Of a stretch of DNA of 6,359 nt, positions 1 through 4,751 are shown piece by piece (position 1 is the stretch's first letter; each line of letters begins with the position of its first letter). The notes beneath the pieces are model-generated. The model did no database searches. It was not told the origin of the DNA and worked only from the letters and a program-made list of their open reading frames with translations. The translations under genes and the position numbers were made by a program. This stretch comes from Candidatus Woesearchaeota archaeon (lineage in GTDB: Archaea > Nanobdellota > Nanobdellia > SCGC-AAA011-G17 > JACOZS01): positions 1 to 6,359 of the forward strand of contig JACOZS010000006.1 of assembly GCA_016181215.1 (NCBI GenBank), read 5' to 3'.

Positions 1-2
1 AA

Positions 3-506
3 ATAAGAGGACAGGAAGCGTTTGTATTATTTCAAGGAGCTGCGAGCGGACATAGTACAATGAGCACGATGCATGCGGAGAATGTAGATACTGTTGTTAG
101 GAGATTAGAAACGCCTCCAATAAGCTTAAGTCCTGCGCTTGTCGAGATACTAGATGTAGTTCTAGTAATGACTCAGGCTAAACTTGGAGACAAGTATGTC
201 AGGAGAGTCAGGGAGGTTTCTGAAGTTTTAAGAGTTACGCATGACAGGGCAAACACGCATCAGGTATTTGCATGGGATCCTATCAAGGATAGTTATTCCG
301 GCAGAGGAAGCCAGAGAATATTTGACAGAATATCAAAACTAAGAGGATGGACTAAAGAACAAATAGAAAAAGAATTCAAACTAAGAACAAGACTGCTTCA
401 AGAGATGACAAGAAGAGGAATATTTGACTTCAAACAGGTTCAAGATATAATAAGTGCTTATTACAAACAACCTTTGGGAGTATTGAGATACTTTGGAATC
501 GTGTAA
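3..506 (+). CDS. Type II/IV secretion system ATPase (GspE/FlaI/TadA family), C-terminal part
   Basis: This is the C-terminal 167 residues of a secretion or pilus motor ATPase. The reading frame is open from the first bases of the window, so the gene starts upstream and the ATG at 60 is internal. At the left edge the frame reads VLFQGAASGHSTMSTMHAE, the family's conserved stretch after Walker B (the His-box region), followed by RLETPPISLSPALVEILDVV, typical of archaeal GspE/FlaI homologues. The Walker A and B motifs must lie outside the window. The remaining residues form the charged C-terminal region that usually contacts the membrane platform. In this family the cytoplasmic hexamer hydrolyses ATP to drive pilin assembly or export. 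The stop is two bases before the next ATG, and two FlaJ/TadC-type genes follow, which supports the assignment. Pilus, archaellum-like and secretion roles cannot be told apart here. Confidence 0.9.
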   Translation: MRGQEAFVLFQGAASGHSTMSTMHAENVDTVVRRLETPPISLSPALVEILDVVLVMTQAKLGDKYVRRVREVSEVLRVTHDRANTHQVFAWDPIKDSYSGRGSQRIFDRISKLRGWTKEQIEKEFKLRTRLLQEMTRRGIFDFKQVQDIISAYYKQPLGVLRYFGIV

Positions 507-508
507 TT

Positions 509-1516
509 ATGCTGACGAAAAAAACAAAGAAGAAATATCTGCAGGAGTTGAATCTAAATGAAGATGATGTTAAAAGAATCTTTAAAAGAGAGAAGAAAAA
601 AAGAAAGATATTAGCGGAATATACGGTATATAGTTCCAGCAGGTATGGCAGAATAAGCAATTTTTTCTTTGAGAATTTGACTGTAAGATTATTTGGAAAA
701 TATCCGAAGTTTTTTGATGGGCTTAAGGATTCGTTGATTCTTTCCGGGGTTAAGGTTCTTAGCAAAACGTATGTCAGCATGATGCTGTTCAGCAGTTTTT
801 TAGCTTCCATACTTACATTTATACTGTTTTTAACATACGGTTTGGTTTTTGGGAGCCCGATACAAGTAATGATAGTAAGACTGCTTGTTTTTACGATTCT
901 CGTATTTGCAGCAGCATCAACGTTGTATTATATTTATCCAAGCATGATAGCCGGATCAAGAAGGAGAGAAATGAAGAACGACCTGCCCTTTGTGATTGTG
1001 CATATGGCTGCTGTAGCTGGTTCTGGCGCGCATCCGATGGCCATGTTTACTTTGATTTTGAACACTGATGAATACAGGAGTCTGAGAGATGAGATTAAGA
1101 AGATAGTTAATTATGTTAATTTATTCGGTTATAGTTTAAGCAACGCACTTAGAACAGTAAGCCAGACAACACCAAGCAAGGAATTCAAGGAATTATTAAA
1201 TGGGATTGTAGCCACGATAGAGAGCGGAGGAGATCTGAAATCTTATTTGAAGGGCAAAGCAGATGATGCTTTAAATACTTATAAATTAGAGAGGAGAAAA
1301 TATGTGGAAACTTTAAGCACGTATTCTGATATTTATACTGGGGTTTTAATAGCAGCCCCGTTGTTATTTATAGTAACATTAGCTATAATTAATATTTTAG
1401 GTGGGCAGATAGGCGGTTTTGATGTAAGGACCTTGGCAACAATCGGAACTTATGGGGTAATTCCTTTATTGAACATGGGGTTCATATTATTTTTGAATAT
1501 AATACAACCGGAGTAA
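509..1516 (+). CDS. Type II secretion system F (FlaJ/TadC-like) membrane platform protein, first subunit
   Basis: This 335-residue protein is an inner-membrane platform subunit of the T2SF/FlaJ/TadC family, which couples the cytoplasmic ATPase to pilin assembly. Residues 1-35 are very lysine-rich, as expected for a cytoplasmic tail facing the ATPase. Two hydrophobic segments lie at about 88-112 and 119-146. A helical cytoplasmic T2SF domain follows at about 155-275, including RRREMKNDLPF and the family-typical ESGGDLKSYL at 238-247. Two more membrane segments are at about 276-298 and 309-332. The start lies two bases after the ATPase stop and has no clear Shine-Dalgarno sequence, so translation may be coupled. 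Archaeal FlaJ normally carries two such modules in one chain. Here they are divided between this gene and the next, an arrangement known from archaeal Tad-like clusters. Family assignment is firm; the exported substrate is unknown. Confidence 0.9.
   Translation: MLTKKTKKKYLQELNLNEDDVKRIFKREKKKRKILAEYTVYSSSRYGRISNFFFENLTVRLFGKYPKFFDGLKDSLILSGVKVLSKTYVSMMLFSSFLASILTFILFLTYGLVFGSPIQVMIVRLLVFTILVFAAASTLYYIYPSMIAGSRRREMKNDLPFVIVHMAAVAGSGAHPMAMFTLILNTDEYRSLRDEIKKIVNYVNLFGYSLSNALRTVSQTTPSKEFKELLNGIVATIESGGDLKSYLKGKADDALNTYKLERRKYVETLSTYSDIYTGVLIAAPLLFIVTLAIINILGGQIGGFDVRTLATIGTYGVIPLLNMGFILFLNIIQPE
1510..1513 (+). promoter_or_regulatory. Shine-Dalgarno-like GGAG before the second platform gene
   Basis: GGAG lies inside the last codons of the upstream gene, four bases before the ATG at 1518. 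It fits pairing with the archaeal 16S rRNA 3' end and supports this start. Confidence 0.5.
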
Positions 1517-1517
1517 A

Positions 1518-2174
1518 ATGATACTAAAATTTAAAAAAATATATTTTGTTGGAATTATTTTGTCAGTAATACTGCTGACTGTAGATTATTTTTTATTCTG
1601 GGGGGAAAGATGGTTTTATCCCGGAATTGTGATTGCAATCTCTATTGGATGGCTGCAGTTCTGGATGGATTATACCAAAGAAATCAAAAGACAAAAAGAG
1701 ATTGAACTGAAATTTTTGGAATTCGTCAGGAACCTTGTTGAGAATGTCAGATCAGGAATACCCGTGCCTAAAGCTATATCGCAGGTAAGCACAAAGGATT
1801 ATGGGGCACTGAACCCCTACATAAAAAAACTGGCATATCAGATGGAATGGGGGGTTCCTGTTCCCGAGGCCTTTGTTACTTTTGCTAAAGATACGAGGAA
1901 TGATATAATCAAGAGAGCAGTGACTATTATCATAGAGGCTGAAAAATCCGGAGGGGATATAGGTGATGTGCTGGTGAGCGTGGCAGGTTCCCTGATAGAC
2001 ATTAAAAAAATGAAACAGGAAAGAAGAGCAAGCGTTTATTCACAAATAGTCCAGGGTTATATTGTTTATTTTGTTTTCATTGCTATCATGCTGGCTTTGC
2101 AGTTGTGGTTATTCCCACAATTGACTGATATTTTTCAGAAGGGACAATCAAAAGCGGATTGCTGCATAGCCTGA
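1518..2174 (+). CDS. Type II secretion system F (FlaJ/TadC-like) platform protein, second subunit, C-terminus apparently frameshifted
   Basis: This 218-residue protein is the second platform subunit. Membrane segments lie at about 7-27 and 33-50. A T2SF domain follows at about 62-175, with SGGDIGDVLVSVAGS at 144-158 matching the family motif. A third membrane segment is at about 181-199. The start is one base after the previous stop, behind a GGAG. From about residue 205 the chain ends in FQKGQSKADCCIA, a polar tail unlike the hydrophobic end expected of this family. A family-like ending continues in a different frame to a stop at 2225-2227. The ORF therefore looks truncated by a frameshift, probably together with an internal deletion that removed one membrane helix. 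It may be non-functional, partly functional, or a sequence error. The family call is firm; the interpretation of the end is inference. Confidence 0.85.
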   Translation: MILKFKKIYFVGIILSVILLTVDYFLFWGERWFYPGIVIAISIGWLQFWMDYTKEIKRQKEIELKFLEFVRNLVENVRSGIPVPKAISQVSTKDYGALNPYIKKLAYQMEWGVPVPEAFVTFAKDTRNDIIKRAVTIIIEAEKSGGDIGDVLVSVAGSLIDIKKMKQERRASVYSQIVQGYIVYFVFIAIMLALQLWLFPQLTDIFQKGQSKADCCIA

Positions 2175-2227
2175 TACTAATGACTTTATCAGCCTTGATT
2201 ATAACTACGGCTAAAGGTGGAATATGA
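2135..2227 (+). pseudogene. Out-of-frame C-terminal tail of the second TadC/FlaJ-like protein
   Basis: Starting at 2135, in the frame one base behind the annotated ORF, the sequence reads SEGTIKSGLLHSL and then a hydrophobic helix (ILMTLSALIITTA) ending KGGI before a TGA at 2225-2227. From memory of archaeal TadC-like proteins, an EG(T/S)(I/V)K(S/A)GL-type segment followed by a last membrane helix is how the family ends. The stop overlaps the ATG of the next gene in an ATGA arrangement, as expected for an original operon junction. This frame closes upstream at a TGA at 2126-2128, so the tail cannot be joined to the main ORF without a frameshift near the five-T run at 2131-2135. I infer that it is the severed end of the preceding gene. 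A family alignment would settle this. Confidence 0.7.
2215..2220 (+). promoter_or_regulatory. Shine-Dalgarno-like AGGTGG before the pilin-like gene
   Basis: AGGTGG lies three bases upstream of the ATG at 2224 and closely resembles the archaeal consensus GGAGGTGAT. The motif also lies within the out-of-frame tail of the preceding gene. It fixes the start of the pilin-like gene. Confidence 0.6.
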
Positions 2228-2952
2228 AAAGAGGCATAACACATGTTGAATGGGCAATAAGCATGGGACTTTTTTTAGTTGCTTTAGTTTTCTTTTTTAT
2301 ATTGCTAAGACCAGGAGTCAAACCAGCATATGAACAGGGGGCTTTAATGAGCATGGTTGAAACAAATTTTAAAGATTATTTTATATGGCATGTTAAGAAA
2401 ACTCCTTTGTTTATTAAAGCTTTAGAGGTTCCCCCCAGGGTGGATGAGGACAGATATGTTTCTGTTAATGCTCCATCGGGCTGGAGATTTAGCAAGATAG
2501 AGCCAGATCCGTACTCCGGACCTTTAGAATATGATTTTGGGGAGAAAAAGATTTACATTCGGTGCAAAATAGGGATATGCGAAACTGATGACGGACCAAT
2601 AATTGTTTATTATTATCCTTCTTCAGAGAGTGCAACACAGGAAGAAACTGTTTTGATTGCAAACTGCAACATAGAAGATGAAGAAAAATGCGATGCTGAA
2701 TTAGGAAGCACTGAAACTTTTGAAGGGGTTGCTAAAGAAAGATTAGACAGATTAAAGTATAAAGACGTTAAAAAAGAGTGGAAGTACCCCGAGAGCAAAG
2801 ATTTTGCGATTTATCTGGATAATGATAAGGTGTTTGATGATGGACCTGAACCCGGGCAGCAGGATAATGTTTTTGTCAAGGAATTAAGGACGTGGATACT
2901 GGAACAAAATGGAGACAGGGCAAATTCTGTAGTTGGCTTGAGGGCATGGTGA
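2224..2952 (+). CDS. Secreted protein with a type IV pilin-like N-terminus (pseudopilin-like)
   Basis: This 242-residue protein begins MKRGITHVEW and continues with a hydrophobic segment at about residues 11-29. The layout is that of a type IV prepilin: basic residues, a glycine at position 4 as a plausible prepilin peptidase site, then I-T-H-V-E, with glutamate at position +5 of the predicted mature chain as in classical pilins. The remaining ~210 residues are hydrophilic and presumably extracellular, with four cysteines (114, 119, 148, 156) that could form disulfides. A conserved-looking end (about 213-242, FVKELRTWILEQ onward) resembles proteins I recall beside secretion genes in DPANN archaea. 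It has a good ribosome-binding site and sits directly after the platform genes, so it is probably a subunit or minor component exported by that machine. Cleavage and function are inferred. Confidence 0.7.
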   Translation: MKRGITHVEWAISMGLFLVALVFFFILLRPGVKPAYEQGALMSMVETNFKDYFIWHVKKTPLFIKALEVPPRVDEDRYVSVNAPSGWRFSKIEPDPYSGPLEYDFGEKKIYIRCKIGICETDDGPIIVYYYPSSESATQEETVLIANCNIEDEEKCDAELGSTETFEGVAKERLDRLKYKDVKKEWKYPESKDFAIYLDNDKVFDDGPEPGQQDNVFVKELRTWILEQNGDRANSVVGLRAW

Positions 2953-3365
2953 ACAAGAAGGGATTTTTGAGAATACTGGAAGCGATTATAGCAATAGTTT
3001 TGATACTTGGACTGATATTTTATCTTACTCCCAGAAGCATGAGCGAAAAAGGCAAAGTTCCTAGGAATATAGAGGAATTGCAGCAGTTTGTATTGAAAGA
3101 AGTCTCTTATAATGCTACTTTTAGAGATTGTACTCTAGCTTCTGATATTGGAAGCTGCAAGATCAGTTATGGATGCAGGGCAGATATTAACAGATTTATT
3201 GATAATTCTGTACCGAATAATTATGATTATGAATGCGAGATATGCAAGACTTCTGTAAGTTGCTTTGATGGTGAGTTGCCAATTTCGAAATCTGTGTTTG
3301 CTGACAGTTCGTTTATAGGTGATGAGAACTCAAGGGTTTTTAGGATTTATATCTGGGAGAAATAA
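2946..3365 (+). CDS. Small cysteine-rich protein with a pilin-like hydrophobic N-terminus
   Basis: From the ATG at 2946 this is a 139-residue protein beginning MVNKKGFLRI, followed by a single hydrophobic helix at about 8-28. KKG before FLRILEA resembles a prepilin cleavage site, although the glutamate falls at +6 rather than +5. The rest is hydrophilic with six cysteines (62, 71, 77, 97, 100, 106), consistent with a disulfide-stabilised extracellular domain. An upstream in-frame ATG at 2892 was not chosen because it would add 18 polar residues before the signal-like segment and overlap the preceding gene by 61 bases. The chosen start overlaps it by seven. A weak TGAGGG lies just before the ATG. 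This gene closes the secretion operon and is probably another exported minor subunit. No specific family is recognised. Confidence 0.65.
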   Translation: MVNKKGFLRILEAIIAIVLILGLIFYLTPRSMSEKGKVPRNIEELQQFVLKEVSYNATFRDCTLASDIGSCKISYGCRADINRFIDNSVPNNYDYECEICKTSVSCFDGELPISKSVFADSSFIGDENSRVFRIYIWEK

Positions 3366-3375
3366 TAAATCTTTG

Positions 3376-3400
3376 CAGTTATTTGGATTATTTGTAACTG
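3376..3400 (+). other. Hairpin just after the secretion operon
   Basis: CAGTTA (3376-3381) and TAACTG (3395-3400) form a perfect six-base inverted repeat with a 13-base AT-rich loop, starting 11 bases after the stop of the last operon gene. It has no following T-run, so it may be only a weak 3'-end structure. Confidence 0.3.
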
Positions 3401-3473
3401 GATGATGGATGCGAAAAACTTGATTATGAACTTAAGTAAAATGGTAGTAATAAGCCTATACGCTAAATTAAGG

Positions 3474-3504
3474 AGAACTTTCGCATATGAACTGTGAAAG
3501 TTCT
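3474..3504 (+). repeat. Strong hairpin: 12-base inverted repeat with a 7-base loop
   Basis: AGAACTTTCGCA (3474-3485) pairs with TGTGAAAGTTCT (3493-3504): eleven Watson-Crick pairs and one G-U, with a loop of TATGAAC. The right arm coincides with the point where TrmB-like coding similarity begins. It may be an inverted-duplication scar, a regulatory RNA hairpin or an operator. It has no T-tract, so a classical terminator is unlikely. Confidence 0.6.
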
Positions 3505-3670
3505 GCCCAAATCATACATCACTCCCGCAGCAGTAAACATTTATGGATATAAAACTGCAACAATAGTATGGACGGAAAAACCAATTGCATTTGTTGTCAA
3601 AAGCAAGGAATATTCGGATAGTTTCAGAAGTTACTTCAATTTACTCTGGCACATAGCAAAGAAAGCATAA
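3494..3670 (+). pseudogene. Orphan C-terminal fragment of a TrmB-like archaeal transcriptional regulator
   Basis: From a GTG at 3494 a short frame of 58 codons reads VKVLPKSYITPAAVNIYGYK, then a stretch containing IVWTEKPIAFVV, and ends NLLWHIAKKA before TAA at 3668-3670. I recognise this as the C-terminal end of TrmB-family sugar-responsive or orphan regulators common in DPANN archaea. In these the N(I/V)YG.K.A...W.E.P segment and a terminal YF.LLW.IAKK helix are typical. The frame is closed by a stop at 3488-3490, and no winged-helix DNA-binding domain is encoded upstream. The fragment therefore looks like the surviving end of a decayed gene. Codon use and residue choice remain protein-like, suggesting fairly recent loss. 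It could still be made as a short peptide, but no ribosome-binding site is evident. Recognition is from memory. Confidence 0.6.
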
Positions 3671-3810
3671 AAACTGGCGGGCACCCCTAAAATATTGCCT
3701 GCTTCGCAGAATTTGATAATAAGCTCGGGCTCTCAAACTCTGATTTTTTGCCTTCGGCATCGTTGCACTAAAAATCAACCCCCCCAAGTTTTTGCGAGAA
3801 CTTGAAGCTT
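3671..3810. repeat. Hairpin-rich intergenic block, possibly a dispersed element
   Basis: About 140 bases following the TrmB-like remnant hold several small perfect inverted repeats: CTGC-TTC-GCAG (3699-3709), TGATTTTT/AAAAATCA (3741-3748 and 3770-3777) enclosing TGCC-TTC-GGCA (3749-3759), and CAAGTT/AACTTG (3785-3790 and 3799-3804). A run of seven C occurs at 3779-3785. Local composition is richer in G+C than the neighbouring spacer. No frame reads convincingly as protein on either strand. This density of hairpins suggests a structured RNA, a terminator region or a small repeated element. I cannot tell which from one copy. Confidence 0.45.
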
Positions 3811-3862
3811 TCTATTAATTATTTGTTACCGAAAAGAAAGTAAACTTTTTAGAATAGCAATG

Positions 3863-3870
3863 TTTATAAA
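3863..3870 (+). promoter_or_regulatory. TATA box (TTTATAAA) of the DUF1858-IscA gene, leaderless
   Basis: TTTATAAA is centred about 26 bases before the ATG at 3892, the usual archaeal spacing from TATA to transcription start. The mRNA would therefore begin at or next to the start codon, and no ribosome-binding site is present. The intervening sequence is AT-rich. Confidence 0.65.
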
Positions 3871-3891
3871 AGAAAATTACTACTTATTACT

Positions 3892-4431
3892 ATGGAAAAT
3901 CTAATTACAAAGGATATGACTATAGGGGGTGTAATAAAGAAATACCCAAGCGTTATTGAGACATTACAACAGACTGGAGTTCATTGTGTTGGATGTCATG
4001 TTGCGTATGATGAAACATTAGAGCAGGGATTTAAAAGTCATGGAATGAGAGATGATCAAGTTAATGAGGTAATAAAAAAATTAAATGAAGCAGCAATACC
4101 TAATGACGGCAAACAGACCTTGAAGATAACACCTAAGGCAGTTAAAAAGATAAAAGAATTTACAAATGGAATGGAAGGTTATGGTTTAAGGTTAAAGATA
4201 ATTTCTGGCGGATGTTCTGGGATGCAATATGCTTTTGAAGTTTCAAAACCGAAAGATAATGATGTTGAATTGTTTGAAGATGGGGCTAGGGTAATAATAG
4301 ATAAAGAGGCTTTAACCGTAGTAGAAGGCAGCATGCTTGATTTTGCTGATTCATTGCAAGATGCTGGATTTAAAGTGAGCAATCCAAAGGTAACTTCAGG
4401 CTGCGGATGCGGACACAGTTTTAGTATGTGA
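3892..4431 (+). CDS. DUF1858 domain fused to an A-type Fe-S carrier (IscA/SufA/ErpA-like)
   Basis: This 179-residue protein has two domains. Residues 2-66 form a DUF1858 domain, as found in ScdA/RIC-type and other redox proteins, with the CVGC pair (C32, C35) in the signature VHCVGCHVAYDETLEQGF. Residues 77-179 form a complete HesB/IscA domain: ITPKAVKKIKEF near its start, SGGCSGMQY with C108, and the C-terminal CGCG with C171 and C173. These are the three cysteines that hold an iron-sulfur cluster in the family. A-type carriers pass nascent clusters to client proteins in the cytosol. DUF1858 may bring an extra metal or thiol site or act as a docking domain. Usual IscA proteins are about 105-120 residues, so the N-terminal fusion accounts for the extra length. 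The gene has its own leaderless promoter and is followed at once by a Rieske protein, a possible cluster recipient. Confidence 0.88.
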   Translation: MENLITKDMTIGGVIKKYPSVIETLQQTGVHCVGCHVAYDETLEQGFKSHGMRDDQVNEVIKKLNEAAIPNDGKQTLKITPKAVKKIKEFTNGMEGYGLRLKIISGGCSGMQYAFEVSKPKDNDVELFEDGARVIIDKEALTVVEGSMLDFADSLQDAGFKVSNPKVTSGCGCGHSFSM

Positions 4432-4445
4432 TCATGGGGATATTT

Positions 4446-4751
4446 ATGGGAAAGTTAGTTAAGATATGTAAGAGAAACGAGATATCGACGGGTTCTAACA
4501 AGTTAGTTAACATAGATGGCAAGATGATAGCTGTTTGGAATGTTAACAATGAATTTTATGCTGTGAATGCTGTATGTCCTCATAGAGGCGGCCCGTTAGA
4601 GCAGGGAAGTTTGAATCAAAATGTAGTCAGCTGTCCATGGCATGGATGGCAATTTGATGTTGAAACCGGGACAAGTCCTGTTTTTCCGCAAGCAAAGATA
4701 GAAATTTTCAAAGTCAAGATTGAAGGAGAAGAAATCTTTGTCGAGGTTTAA
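4446..4751 (+). CDS. Rieske [2Fe-2S] ferredoxin-like protein
   Basis: This small soluble Rieske ferredoxin has 101 residues from the ATG at 4446. The cluster ligands are visible as CPH at 44-46 and CPWH at 63-66, giving C44, H46, C63 and H66 with 16 residues between the pairs, as expected. HGWQFDVETG follows, a standard feature of the fold. There is no membrane anchor and no oxygenase domain, so it is a stand-alone electron carrier of the kind that serves dioxygenases or other oxidoreductases. Alternative starts in frame are GTG at 4428 and ATG at 4434. The 4446 start is preferred because Rieske domains begin shortly before the VKIC strand and GGGGAT lies a few bases upstream. It follows the Fe-S carrier gene closely, or overlaps it if GTG is used, so the two are probably cotranscribed. 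Its partner is unknown; the neighbouring oxidoreductase is a candidate. Confidence 0.88.
   Translation: MGKLVKICKRNEISTGSNKLVNIDGKMIAVWNVNNEFYAVNAVCPHRGGPLEQGSLNQNVVSCPWHGWQFDVETGTSPVFPQAKIEIFKVKIEGEEIFVEV

Noticed and set aside
430..810. Minus-strand open frame of 126 codons
   Set aside because: It lies antisense to the secretion ATPase end and the first platform protein, has low-complexity F/L/S-rich composition, and resembles no family.
2613..2798. Minus-strand open frame of 61 codons
   Set aside because: It is wholly antisense to the pilin-like gene, with serine-rich shadow composition and no promoter.
2892..2945. Longer N-terminus for the small cysteine-rich protein
   Set aside because: It adds polar residues before a signal-like helix and overlaps the upstream gene by 61 bases. 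The ATG at 2946 gives the expected pilin-like start.
3402..3497. 31-codon open frame ending inside the strong hairpin
   Set aside because: It has no recognisable similarity or ribosome-binding site and ends within the hairpin. It could be a remnant of the lost regulator, but nothing in it shows this.
3741..3777. TGATTTTT/AAAAATCA stem as an intrinsic terminator
   Set aside because: The stem is AT-only with a 21-base interior and is not followed by a T-run, and no intact gene ends just upstream.
4179..4382. Minus-strand open frame of 67 codons
   Set aside because: It is antisense to the conserved IscA domain, whose plus-strand reading is certain.
4428..4445. GTG at 4428 or ATG at 4434 as the Rieske start
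   Set aside because: Either adds residues not typical of Rieske N-termini. The ATG at 4446 lies just before the VKIC strand, with GGGGAT a few bases upstream. The choice remains uncertain.
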